Shown: positions 38,440-46,838 of the stretch, piece after piece
How positions within the stretch are numbered: the stretch's first letter is position 1
How the letters are laid out: every line of letters begins with the position of its first letter
Origin: Actinomyces capricornis
GTDB taxonomy: Bacteria; Actinomycetota; Actinomycetes; Actinomycetales; Actinomycetaceae
DNA length: 64,000 nucleotides
Direction of reading: 5' to 3'
Assembly (NCBI RefSeq): GCF_019974135.1
Contig: NZ_AP025017.1
Location: 992,001-1,056,000, forward strand
The notes under the pieces: model-generated
Seen by the model: only the letters and a program-made list of their open reading frames with translations
Databases searched by the model: none
Told to the model about the DNA's origin: nothing
Position numbers and translations under genes: made by a program

Positions 38440-39372
38440 CTATGCCCGGCCCCAGGGCGTGGAGGTCCGCGAGACGGCCTCCTTCTTGGAGCGCGAGGGC
38501 ACCACCATGACCGGGCAGGAGGCGTGGGAGAGCACGGCCTGGCTCGTGGAGCCCAGGAGCAGGCCGGAGAAGCCTCCTCGACCGCGGGAGCCCACCACGA
38601 TGAGGTCCACGGCGGTGGAGAACTCGGCCATGAGCTCGGCGGGGTTGCCGTCCAGGGCGTGGCGACGCACCTCGATGCCTGCGCGTCCCTCCAGGGCCTC
38701 GGCCACGGCGTGGTCCAGGCCGGAGCGCACGTCGGCCAGCACCTGGTCGCGGTCGACGGCGGCGGGCAGCCAGGCCAGGGCACCGGCGCCCGAGGCCATG
38801 GGGACGGCGGCCACGGCGGTCAGCTCCGCATCCCAGGCCTCGGCCTCCTGCACGGCCCACTGCAGGGCCCTGCGCGCCGAGGAGGAGCCGTCCACACCCA
38901 CGACGATCCGGCGCACCGGGGTGTACTCGGCCCCCTGGGTGCGGTCGGGCACCACCACGGTGGGGCAGTGGCTGTGGGCGGGCAGGGCCGAGGAGACGGT
39001 TCCCAGCAGGCGGTCGGTGAATCCGCCCCCGCCCCGAGTGCCCACCACGGAGATGGTGGCCTCATCGGAGAGGTCCACGAGCACTCCTGCGGGGTCCCCG
39101 GTCTCCAGGGAGCTGGTGACCGTGACCCCGGAGCCCTCCGCCCGGGCCACGGCCTCATCGACCACCGCCTGGGCCCCGGCCCGGATGGCGAAGTCGTCCA
39201 GGGCCGCATATCCGCCGTCGAGGGAGGCGGCGGTGAAGGAGGGCAGGGAGTAGGCGCACAGCACGTGGACGCGCCAGCCCTGGCGGGCAGCCCGGGCCAC
39301 GGCCCAGTCCATGGCGGCCAGGGACTCGGGTGAGCCATCCACGCCAACGAGGACGACCTTGTCTTCAGTCAT
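38440..39372 (-). CDS. Universal stress protein, two UspA domains
   Basis: 310 aa, a tandem Usp protein: domain 1 (about 5-150) begins VVLVGVDGSPESLAAMDWAV and ends VVGTRGGGGFTDRLLGTVS-ALP; domain 2 (about 160-295) begins IVVGVDGSSSARRALQWAV and ends VVGSRGRGGFSGLLLGS. Both carry the G-2x-G-9x-G(S/T) ATP-binding pattern, so ATP binding is likely. Such proteins are induced in stress, hypoxia or stationary phase. The ATG at 39372 is chosen because the domain starts five residues later and AGGAAAGG lies upstream. The frame extends 12 codons more. Monocistronic. Confidence 0.9.
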   Translation of the reverse strand: MTEDKVVLVGVDGSPESLAAMDWAVARAARQGWRVHVLCAYSLPSFTAASLDGGYAALDDFAIRAGAQAVVDEAVARAEGSGVTVTSSLETGDPAGVLVDLSDEATISVVGTRGGGGFTDRLLGTVSSALPAHSHCPTVVVPDRTQGAEYTPVRRIVVGVDGSSSARRALQWAVQEAEAWDAELTAVAAVPMASGAGALAWLPAAVDRDQVLADVRSGLDHAVAEALEGRAGIEVRRHALDGNPAELMAEFSTAVDLIVVGSRGRGGFSGLLLGSTSQAVLSHASCPVMVVPSRSKKEAVSRTSTPWGRA

Positions 39373-39554
39373 GGGATCTGCACCTTTCCTAGGAGCTCGG
39401 GCTGTCACCTGGGACTATTCTGCCCCCCACACCCCTGTGGTGACCACCACAGAAGCGGGCGTCGCCTTCCCCCTCAGTGAAACTCCTCACGTCCACCGCT
39501 CCGGCGTTCGCGCAGGCCCCGCCGACCATCCACGCAGGTCAGCGCCGGCACGCA

Positions 39555-39588
39555 AGAAGGGGTGGGCACATGCGTGCCCACCCCTTCT
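39555..39588 (-). terminator. Terminator hairpin after the NlpC/P60 gene
   Basis: 15-nt arms (agaaggggtgggcac and gtgcccaccccttct) pair perfectly around GCAT, 20 bp past the stop codon at 39609. Confidence 0.75.
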
Positions 39589-39608
39589 CAGCGAGTGCTG
39601 TATGAACC

Positions 39609-40436
39609 TCAGCCCACGCGGACGTAGCTGGGGGAGCCCCAGATCTCGCGGTAGACGACACCGGTGGACTCGTTGCCGGCCTCAACCAGCATGCCGTCAC
39701 CGGCGTAGATGGCAACGTGGCCGGGCCACACGAGCAGATCACCGGGCTGGGCCTCCGCAGCGGAGACCTGGTAGCCGGCAGCGGCCTGGGCACCGGAGGT
39801 GCGGGGCAGGTTGATGCCGACCTGGGCGTACACGTAGGAGGTGAAGCCGGAGCAGTCGAAGCCGGAGGGGCTGGAGCCGCCCCAGACGTAGGGGGTGCCC
39901 ACGTACTGCATGGCGATGGCCACCACCGAGGAGTTGGCGGCGGAGGAGGGCGCGGCCGGAGCCGGGGCGGCCTCCTGAACCGGGGCGGCCGGGGCCTGGG
40001 CGGGGGTCGCCTGGGTCTCGGTCTCGGCCTGGACGTCGGCGGTAGCGTCCTGAGCGGGGGCGGCCTCCTGGACCGGGGCGGCCTCCTCGACCACCGGAGC
40101 GGCCTCGACGACGGGGGCAACAGCCTGAACCTCGGGGGCCGCCTCAACAGTCCACTGGGCGTCCTGGTCCACGGCAACCGCGGCGTTGGTGGTGACGGCA
40201 GCGCGGGCGTCGGCGGCAAGCGCGCCCACACCCGAGGCCTCGAGGGAGCCGGCGGAGGCGCCGACCTCAGTGGCGGCCCCGGCAGCAGCAGCGCTGGCGC
40301 CGGAGGCGATCATGGTCAGTGCGAGACCGGAGGACGCAGCGACGGCGAAACCGCGGCGTGCGGTGGGAGCCAGGTCGTCCAGCGGTGTGAGGGCGCGGGT
40401 TGCCTTGCGGTGACGTGCGGTGGTTCGTGTGGACAT
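39609..40436 (-). CDS. NlpC/P60 peptidoglycan endopeptidase, secreted
   Basis: 275 aa. Basic N-terminus, signal sequence (GFAVAASSGLALTMIASGASA, cleaved near residue 50), a long Ala/Pro/Val/Glu-rich linker (about 60-155) and a C-terminal NlpC/P60 domain (about 165-275). The catalytic residues are visible: Cys in FDCSGFTSYVY, His in WPGHVAIYAGDG, and a polar third residue in VEAGNESTG. It should cut the D-Glu-to-diamino-acid bond in stem peptides during growth or daughter-cell separation. It is preceded by a ydaO-type c-di-AMP riboswitch in a leader of about 220 nt, which ties wall hydrolysis to c-di-AMP, and is followed by a strong terminator, so it is monocistronic. Confidence 0.93.
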   Translation of the reverse strand: MSTRTTARHRKATRALTPLDDLAPTARRGFAVAASSGLALTMIASGASAAAAGAATEVGASAGSLEASGVGALAADARAAVTTNAAVAVDQDAQWTVEAAPEVQAVAPVVEAAPVVEEAAPVQEAAPAQDATADVQAETETQATPAQAPAAPVQEAAPAPAAPSSAANSSVVAIAMQYVGTPYVWGGSSPSGFDCSGFTSYVYAQVGINLPRTSGAQAAAGYQVSAAEAQPGDLLVWPGHVAIYAGDGMLVEAGNESTGVVYREIWGSPSYVRVG

Positions 40437-40456
40437 GAATGCTTTCTCCTGGATGA

Positions 40457-40635
40457 GCCGACGAGGTGAGCTGTCGGGTTCGGACTGGAGACGCCCGGCC
40501 CGCGGATGCGGGCTTCACCCCAAGGCCACTCGAGCGGATGCCCGGGCGACCGAGATTGGTTCCCCCGTTCCTGCCACTTGTTGGTTTCACTGGCCCCGGA
40601 TCGAGCGGCAGGACTAAGCCCCGGTCCGGAACGCT
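40457..40635 (-). promoter_or_regulatory. c-di-AMP riboswitch (ydaO/yuaA type)
   Basis: Read on the minus strand the leader contains, in order and with the right spacing, GGCTTAGTCCTGCC, then GTGGCAGGAACGGGGGAACC, CCTTGGGGTGAAGCCCGC and CCGAACCCGACAGCTCACC followed by TCGTCGGC. These match the conserved core of the ydaO/yuaA class (GCTTAATCC, CGGGGGAACCCA, TTGGGGTGAATCC, CCGAAYCCGTCAGCTAACCTCGTAGGC). The CCTGCC/GGCAGG helix pairs. The class binds two c-di-AMP molecules and usually turns genes off. In actinobacteria it precedes wall-hydrolase genes such as rpf and NlpC/P60, as here. The outer P1 stem is weak by eye. Confidence 0.88.
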
Positions 40636-40666
40636 GCCAGAGAGGTTGTCCCCGGCAACGCCGAGA

Positions 40667-40695
40667 ACGCTACATGACGTTCGCCCCGGCGTCAC
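40667..40695 (-). promoter_or_regulatory. Promoter of the riboswitch/NlpC transcript
   Basis: -35 GTGACG at 40690-40695, 17-nt spacer, -10 TAGCGT at 40667-40672 on the minus strand. It lies about 30 nt upstream of the riboswitch core, predicting a leader of about 220 nt. Confidence 0.5.
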
Positions 40696-41497
40696 GATCG
40701 GGTGACACACACCGTTGTGAGGAGTGCCACCCTCCTGGAGGAGGAGATCTTGTCCTGGTTTGTCCAGGGGACTTTCGTTCGCTCTGACCTTGACACAAGG
40801 GCCGATGACGCCCTAAAGGGCCTACCCGTCTGGGGCCGTGTGACATCACCCGCACGGCCTTGGCCCGGCTCGGCCCACCCGGCAGGCCCGGCCATCAGAT
40901 CACTGACCCGGATCGCTGGGCCGGATCGTCGAGCGGTGGACCCGGGGCGCACCATCGCCCCTCGTGCCCTACGGACCGGCCATCCGCTGGGCCCGGGAGG
41001 GCCGGGGCTCTGGGAGAGTCTGGCCGGGAGGGCAGCTGAGGGTCACGCCCGGCGTCGTTTCGCGGAAGAATCGTCACTTGGCGGAATGGACGTACCTTGT
41101 AGGTGTCGTCCATTCCGCGAAGTGACGCCTCTGCCGCCAAGTGACGTCCAATCGCCTCCTTCACCGCCGGCCCCGTCCCGCCACCGGCCCGGGCTATAGC
41201 CCCCCACCATCGAGCCGCACCAGCCCGCGGCCCCCATCCCTGTGCGAGCCTCCGGCCAGGCCTGCCACCAGCAAGACCCGGCACGAGGCTGCCCACCACG
41301 ACCGGAACCACCACAGCACTCGACTCACCACGGACGCCGCACCGGCGTCGAAGGCTCCGCACCGGCGACCGCATCCGCACCTCCACGGGGCGGGACGGCC
41401 GGCCGCCCCTGCCTGGGAGCTCAAGGGCCGGAGCTCAAGGGCCGGAGCTCAGGGGCCGGGGGCTCCGGAGGCTGGCGGCAAGCGGCAAGCGGGGGCG
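40696..41497. other. Intergenic region, PAL-B only
   Basis: About 800 bp between the NlpC promoter and the dtxR stop. Apart from palindrome PAL-B copy 2 (41051-41149) and a direct run of ggagctcaagggcc near 41418-41455 I see no convincing gene, RNA or operator. Open frames here have atypical composition and no ribosome sites. Confidence 0.6.
41051..41149. repeat. PAL-B copy 2: 99-bp nested palindrome
   Basis: Inner arms TCGTCACTTGGCGGAATGGA.. (41071 on) and its complement ending at 41129 enclose TACCTTGTAGGTGT. The outer arms are ggcgtcgtttcgcgg and the complement-like ccgccaagtgacgtcc. It lies between two same-strand genes. The loop and inner arms are nearly identical to those of copy 3. 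Confidence 0.88.
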
Positions 41498-42169
41498 TCA
41501 GCGGTTGAGGAACAGGTGCTTGGCCACGGCCTCGCCCAGGACCACCGGTTCACCGGAGTCGGCGACCACCCGGATACCGCCGGAGCAGGTGCGCAGCTCG
41601 ACCTCGGCCCCGGCACGGATCCCCGCCTCCTCGACGGCGGCGATGAGCTCGACGTCGGCCTGGATGGGCTCGCCCACCCGGCGGACCACCGCGCGCACCG
41701 CCTCCCCACCCGCCAGGCGCTCCGCACTGACCTCATCCCCGGCAGGGGCGGGGTGCTCGGCCCCCGCCCCGGGAATGCGGTTGCCGAAGGGGTCGGTGGC
41801 GACGTCGTCGAGGATCGCCGCCAGGCGCGCCTCGACCTGCTCGCTCATCACGTGCTCCCAGCGGCAGGCCTCCTCGTGGACCAGGCTGCGGTCCATCCCG
41901 ATGACGTCGAGCAGCAGCCTTTCAGCAAGACGGTGCTTGCGGATCACCTCGGTGGCCCGCTGACGGCCGGCCTCGGTCAGCTCCAGGGAACGGTCCTCGG
42001 CGACCCTGATGAGGCCGTCGCGCTCCATGCGGGCCACCGTCTGGGAGACCGTGGGGCCCGAGTGGTCGAGGCGCTCGACGATGCGGGCGCGCAGTGGGGG
42101 AACGCCGTCCTCCTCAAGCTCGTAGACGGTCTTGAGGTACATCTCGGTGGTGTCGATGAGCTCGCTCAT
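41498..42169 (-). CDS. DtxR/IdeR/MntR-type metalloregulator
   Basis: 223 aa. N-terminal winged helix (LIDTTEMYLKTVYELEEDGVPPLRARIVERLDHSGPTVSQTVARMERDGL), the dimerisation/metal domain (HRLAERLLLDVIGMD, then HEEACRWEHVMSE, with His/Glu/Cys ligands as in iron-type DtxR) and a C-terminal SH3-like FeoA domain (about 150-220). Iron repression of uptake genes is the usual role; the Cys in EEACRWEH favours the DtxR/IdeR (iron) type over MntR. The ATG at 42169 has AGGAG 8 nt upstream. It is adjacent to the MFS gene but separated from it by 143 bp. Confidence 0.92.
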   Translation of the reverse strand: MSELIDTTEMYLKTVYELEEDGVPPLRARIVERLDHSGPTVSQTVARMERDGLIRVAEDRSLELTEAGRQRATEVIRKHRLAERLLLDVIGMDRSLVHEEACRWEHVMSEQVEARLAAILDDVATDPFGNRIPGAGAEHPAPAGDEVSAERLAGGEAVRAVVRRVGEPIQADVELIAAVEEAGIRAGAEVELRTCSGGIRVVADSGEPVVLGEAVAKHLFLNR

Positions 42170-42312
42170 GGGGTGGGTCTCCTGCCTGGCCAACGTCGGG
42201 TCCCGCACGGCGCGCCAGGCGGGGCTCCGGGGCGCCTCGCGACCGGCCGTGCGACTGCTCACAGGATACGTGCCCGGGTCGGCGCGGTGGCGCCGCACCG
42301 GGCGCGCCCGGC

Positions 42313-43593
42313 TCAGGAGCCGGCCTCCTGCGAGCGCTCCCGCGGCCCGCGCGTGGACAGGTAGGGCCGGGTGGCGGAGTAGTGCACGGAGACCTCCCAG
42401 TGGCTCCGGGCCCACAGGCCCGCCCCCAGCGCCATGAGCAGGGCGGCCGCGCCACCGGCCGCGATGCTCACCCGAGGCCCCCAGGTATCCGAGATCCAGC
42501 CCATGAGCGGGGCCCCGACGGGTGTGGAGCCCAGGAAGCACATCATGTAGATGCTCAGCACCCGCCCGCGCATGGCCGGCTCCGTGGTCATCTGGATGGT
42601 CTGGTTGGCGCTGGTCAGGAGGGTCAGAACGCACAGGCCCACCGGCACGGTCATGAGGGTGAAGCCGGCGTAGGTGGGCATGAGGGCCAGGGCCAGGGTG
42701 CTGGCCCCCAGGCCCAGGGAGGCCACGATGACGGTGCGCACCCGGGGGCTGCGCCGTCGGGCCGCCCACAGCGCCCCGCTGAGCGAGCCGACGGCGAAGA
42801 CCGAGGAGACCCACCCATAGGCGCTCGACTCCAGGTCGAAGACGCTGCGGACCATGGCCGCCATGGTCACCTGGAAGTTGAGGGTGATCATGGAGATGAC
42901 GGCGATGACCACGATGATCAGGACGATGTCACTGCGGTGGCGGATGTAGGCCAGACCCTCGCGCAGCTGCCCGGCCGCCCGCGGGGCGCGCGGGACCTCC
43001 ACCAGATCGGCCACCCGCATCCGGGCCAGGGCCAGGGCGGGCAGCAGGAAGGTCGCGGCGTTGAAGGCGAAGACCCAGCCCGTGCCCACCCAGGCGATGA
43101 CCACGCCCGCCAGGGCCGGCCCCAGCAGCCGGGCGGCGTTGAAGGAGGCCGAGTTCAGGCCCACCGCATTGGCCAGGTTGTCCGGGGGCACCATGCGGGC
43201 CACGAAGATCTGGCGGGCCGGGGCGTCATAGGCGGCGGCCACCCCCGTGAGCAGGGCCGCGAGGTAGACGTGCCACAGCTGCACGTGCCCCAGCAGGACG
43301 TCGAGAGCCAGGAGGGCCGAGACCGCACCCATGGCGCTCTGAGTCCAGATGAGGAAGGTGCGCTGGTCCACCCGGTCGGCTACGAGCCCGGCATGCGCCG
43401 ACAGCAGCAGCATGGGCAGGAACTGCAGGGCCGTGGTCAGGCCCGTGGCACTAGCCGAGTCCTCGGTCAGGACCCGCAGCACCAGCCAGTCCTGGGCCAC
43501 ACGCTGCATCCAGGTCCCGGTATTGGCCACCAGGGCCGCGAAGAACCAGATCCGATAGTTGTGGAAGCGCAGGGAGGCGAAGGTGCTGTTCAC
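42313..43593 (-). CDS. MFS transporter, MFS_3/EntS-like
   Basis: 426 aa with about 12 transmembrane segments. The opening FASLRFHNYRIWFFAALVANTGTWMQRVAQDWLVL is typical of the MFS_3 (EntS/transmembrane secretion effector) branch. A motif-A-like LVADRVDQRTFLI lies between TM2 and TM3. Substrates in the branch include siderophores and drugs. Adjacency to dtxR makes iron chelates plausible, though no siderophore genes are seen here. GTG start, 10 bp after azgA, with AGGA 8 nt upstream, so azgA and this gene are probably an operon. Confidence 0.85.
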   Translation of the reverse strand: MNSTFASLRFHNYRIWFFAALVANTGTWMQRVAQDWLVLRVLTEDSASATGLTTALQFLPMLLLSAHAGLVADRVDQRTFLIWTQSAMGAVSALLALDVLLGHVQLWHVYLAALLTGVAAAYDAPARQIFVARMVPPDNLANAVGLNSASFNAARLLGPALAGVVIAWVGTGWVFAFNAATFLLPALALARMRVADLVEVPRAPRAAGQLREGLAYIRHRSDIVLIIVVIAVISMITLNFQVTMAAMVRSVFDLESSAYGWVSSVFAVGSLSGALWAARRRSPRVRTVIVASLGLGASTLALALMPTYAGFTLMTVPVGLCVLTLLTSANQTIQMTTEPAMRGRVLSIYMMCFLGSTPVGAPLMGWISDTWGPRVSIAAGGAAALLMALGAGLWARSHWEVSVHYSATRPYLSTRGPRERSQEAGS

Positions 43594-43603
43594 GGGGGTG
43601 GTC

Positions 43604-45097
43604 CTAGGCGATCCCCAGGATGTCCTTGATGGGGGCGAGCGTGAAGTAGACGACGAACAGCCCCGCCGTCAGCCACATGAGCGGGTGGACGCCGCGGGCC
43701 CTGCCGCGCGCGACCTGGACCACCACGTAGGTGACGAAGCCGGCGCCGATGCCGTTGGTGATGGAGTAGGAGAAGGGCATCATGATGATGGTCACAAAGG
43801 CCGGGATGGCCAGCTCCGGCACCTTCCAGTCGATCTCAGTGACCTGCATCATCATGAGGAAGCCGACGATGACCAGGGCCGGCGTGGCCGCCTCGTAGGG
43901 CACCATGGAGACCACCGGGGCAAGGAAGACCGAGAGCAGGAAGAGCGTGCCGGTGACCACATTGGCCAGGCCCGTGCGCGCCCCCTCGCCCACACCCGCG
44001 GCGGACTCCACGTAGGAGGTGTTGGAGGACACCCCGCCCAGTCCCCCGGCGATGGCCCCCAGGGAGTCCACCACGAGGATCTCACGGGTCCGGGGCGGGT
44101 TGCCCTGCTCATCGAGCAGGTCCCCCTCGGCTCCGATGGCCACCATGGTGCCCATGGTGTCGAAGAAGTCGGCGAGCATGAGGGAGAAGACCAGCAGGAT
44201 CACCGAGACCGCCCCCATCTTCTCCCAGGAGCCCAGCAGGGAGAAGTGGCCCAGGCTGGACAGGTCGGGCACCGAGACCGGGCTGCCGGAGAGCTCGGGG
44301 ACGCTCAGGGCCCAGCCGGTGAAGTTGAGCTCGCCGTGCTCGGGGTCGTCGTTGAAGGCGCCCAGGTGGAGGACCGCCTCGACGACGACGGCCACCACCG
44401 TGGCCGAGACGATGCCGATGAGGATCGCGCCGCGCACCTTGCGGATGTAGAGCACGATGGTCAGGAACAGCCCCAGGAGGAAGACCAGCACCGGCCACCC
44501 CTGGAGGGAGCCGCCCAGTCCCAGCTCCAGAGGCGTGCCCCCGGGGCGCACGACCTTGGAGTCCACCAGGCCGATGAGCGCGATGAACAGGCCGATGCCT
44601 ACGCTGATGGCCGTGCGCAGATGGGGCGGGACGGCGCGGAAGACGGCCTCGCGGAAGCCGGTGAGCACCAGGATGAGGATGAGGATGCCCTCGATGACGA
44701 TGAGGCCCATGGCGTCGGCGAAGGTCACGTCACTGGTGCCCACGATCGTGTAGGCCACCATGGCGTTGATGCCCAGCCCGGCGGCCATCGCCAGCGGGTA
44801 GTTGGCGATGAGGCCCATGAGGATCGTCATGACGCCGGCGATGAGGGCGGTGCCCGCGGCGATCGTGGCCTTGGCGCTATCGAGGTCGCCGACGCCGGTG
44901 GGCGCCAGGGGGTCGTTGGCCAGGGCCCCGGCCAGGATGAGGGGGTTGAGGACGAGGATGTAGCTCATCGTGAAGAAGGTGACGACGCCGCCACGGACCT
45001 CACGCCCAATGGTCGAGCCACGCTCGGTGATGCGGAAGAAGCGGTCCAGCGGTGAGATGCCCGCCGGAGTGGGAGCAGGGGATGTCTGTGTACTCAC
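43604..45097 (-). CDS. AzgA-type purine permease (NCS2)
   Basis: 497 aa, about 13-14 transmembrane segments. Signatures of the guanine/hypoxanthine/adenine group of NCS2: FFRITERGSTIGREVRGGVVTFFTMSYI-like N-terminus, NPLILAGA, LGINAMVAYTIVG, GIGLFIALIGLVDSKVV, and the TSYVESAAGVGEGARTGLANV signature (TM10). It imports purine bases with protons. The GTG at 45097 opens the conserved N-terminus; the open frame extends 25 codons further without support. It is first in a likely operon with the MFS gene. No purine riboswitch is visible upstream. Confidence 0.9.
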   Translation of the reverse strand: MSTQTSPAPTPAGISPLDRFFRITERGSTIGREVRGGVVTFFTMSYILVLNPLILAGALANDPLAPTGVGDLDSAKATIAAGTALIAGVMTILMGLIANYPLAMAAGLGINAMVAYTIVGTSDVTFADAMGLIVIEGILILILVLTGFREAVFRAVPPHLRTAISVGIGLFIALIGLVDSKVVRPGGTPLELGLGGSLQGWPVLVFLLGLFLTIVLYIRKVRGAILIGIVSATVVAVVVEAVLHLGAFNDDPEHGELNFTGWALSVPELSGSPVSVPDLSSLGHFSLLGSWEKMGAVSVILLVFSLMLADFFDTMGTMVAIGAEGDLLDEQGNPPRTREILVVDSLGAIAGGLGGVSSNTSYVESAAGVGEGARTGLANVVTGTLFLLSVFLAPVVSMVPYEAATPALVIVGFLMMMQVTEIDWKVPELAIPAFVTIIMMPFSYSITNGIGAGFVTYVVVQVARGRARGVHPLMWLTAGLFVVYFTLAPIKDILGIA

Positions 45098-45175
45098 ATA
45101 CCCGGATTCTTCACGCCTCGGGGCGCCCGGGGCAACACCCCCGGGGCGGCGGGCGCCGGGTCGCCGGTGCAAGGC

Positions 45176-46717
45176 TCAGCGCTGCGGGAGGCTGGCCTCC
45201 AGATCCTCCAGGCTCATCGGCCCTGCGCCGGAGGCGCTGGCAGCAGGGCGCAGGGCGGCCGTCAGGCCGGCCACCGCCTCGCGGGCCGAGGCCGCGCGCT
45301 CCTCGGGCGCCTCGGCCGACGCCGACTGGGCATGCTCAGCGCACTGGGCATCCTGCGCCACCGACCCGGGATCCTGGGCCGGCCGAGACGGCAGGGACTC
45401 AGGAGCGGGCTCCCCACCCGCCTGCGACGCCGCGGCCGCCTCACCAGGGTCCTGCGGCTGGGGCGCGTTCCTCCCGGCGCTCGTGCGCCCGGTGGCCCTG
45501 CCCTGCGTGCTCCGCGCGGCGCGCCGCCTCCCGGCACGCTTCTGCGGTGCCTGGGCGGCCGCCTCTCCGCTCGCGCCAGCCGCACCGGCCTGGGCGGCTA
45601 CCGGCTCGGCAGACTCGGCCGGCTCAGCCGTTGTGACGGCCTCAGCGGGCTCAGGCTCCTGGCCCTCGGCGCCGACGGCCGCCGTCGCCAAGTGCAGCAG
45701 GGGCTCGATCAGGGTGCCACCCGCGTCCTCGGCCGCATCCGGCCGGGAGGCGGCCGGCTCCGCCGCGGGCTCGGGCGCGCCGGCGCCGTCAGGAGCATCC
45801 GCCGAGCCCTCCGCAGGGGCCTCACGGCGCTCGCGGGCCGGTGGGGCGTCGTCGGCCCGCTCCTCCGGCGAGGAGGCGGTGCCACGGCGCAGGCTGGGCT
45901 CCCCGGTAGTGTCGGTACTGATGGCCTCCACGCGGTGGTCGTCGACCCGGGAGGGGGTGATGGGCCACTGGGGGCCCTGATCGGGGACATCGGTCTCCGA
46001 GTGGGCGCCGCAGCCGTGATCCAGGGAGACCACGGTGCCGTCGTCGGCGGCCCACTCATTGGCGCACACCCCGAAGACCGCTCGCATGGCCCCCGCCATG
46101 GGCAGGAAGAAGCCGCAGGTCGAGCAGGTGGCGTGGGCAGCGCGCACGCCCTCGGCCCGGGGGCCGTGGTCGCCGGCGTACCAGCGCTGGGCCGCGCGGC
46201 TGACGCCCTCGGCACTGAGCACCCGGGCCCGGCCCAGGTCCAGCTCATCGAGGGCGACGGCGTCGGCGTCCTGGCCCGTGGCCTCCCAGCCGGGCTCCAG
46301 GCGCTCGTCCTGCTCGCGCCGGGGAAGGCGGTCGGCGCGCCCCAGGTCGCCCGGCTCCAGGCGCTCGGCCCAGGGCACCCAGGCGGGCGCCAGGAGGGCA
46401 TCATCACCGGGCAGCAGGCCCATCTCGCAGACGGTGGCAGTGCGACCGCGCGGCGGGCGGCTCAGGGTCACCGCCCAGTGCCAGCCCCGGTACCCGGGCA
46501 TGGTACAGGCGAAGAGGTGGGTGACCAGGCGCGGCTCATCCAGTGTGGCCGCCAGGTGCTCGCCCACGCCGTCGGCCGTCACCTCCTTGAGCGCGGCCCT
46601 GGCCAGCTCCACGGCCGCGGGGGAGGTCAGGGTCTTGTCCTTGGCCGCCAGGGCCAGGTTCTGGGCTGACGGGAGGGCCCCCAGGCGGGGAACCGGTTGC
46701 GTCGCGGTGTCACTCAC
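45176..46717 (-). CDS. DUF3027 protein
   Basis: 513 aa. The N-terminal 260 residues match DUF3027, an actinobacterial family of unknown function: HLAATLDEPRLVTHLFACTMPGYRGWHWAVTLSR-like core, WVPWAERLEPGDLG, then a Cys-rich segment (CSTCGFFLPMAGAMRAVFGVCANEWAADDG, then HGCGAHSE) that could bind zinc through four Cys/His. The rest (about 290-513) is Ala/Pro/Glu-rich and probably disordered. The GTG at 46717 has TACACT 6 nt upstream. It lies between the purine permease and the helicase-partner gene. Confidence 0.85.
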   Translation of the reverse strand: MSDTATQPVPRLGALPSAQNLALAAKDKTLTSPAAVELARAALKEVTADGVGEHLAATLDEPRLVTHLFACTMPGYRGWHWAVTLSRPPRGRTATVCEMGLLPGDDALLAPAWVPWAERLEPGDLGRADRLPRREQDERLEPGWEATGQDADAVALDELDLGRARVLSAEGVSRAAQRWYAGDHGPRAEGVRAAHATCSTCGFFLPMAGAMRAVFGVCANEWAADDGTVVSLDHGCGAHSETDVPDQGPQWPITPSRVDDHRVEAISTDTTGEPSLRRGTASSPEERADDAPPARERREAPAEGSADAPDGAGAPEPAAEPAASRPDAAEDAGGTLIEPLLHLATAAVGAEGQEPEPAEAVTTAEPAESAEPVAAQAGAAGASGEAAAQAPQKRAGRRRAARSTQGRATGRTSAGRNAPQPQDPGEAAAASQAGGEPAPESLPSRPAQDPGSVAQDAQCAEHAQSASAEAPEERAASAREAVAGLTAALRPAASASGAGPMSLEDLEASLPQR

Positions 46718-46723
46718 GCCCCC

Positions 46724-46729
46724 AGTGTA
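46724..46729 (-). promoter_or_regulatory. Leaderless -10 of the DUF3027 gene
   Basis: TACACT, then GGGGGC, then the GTG at 46717. One of the clearest leaderless promoters in the window. Confidence 0.6.
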
Positions 46730-46838
46730 GGGGCCGATCTCAAGACCCCCGCGCGCCGGAGCGACCTCCGGCGGGTGGACCGCCCTCCGGCAGTCTCGGC
46801 GCCGGCCCGCCGACGCGTGCCGGCCTCCCCACCGCCCC

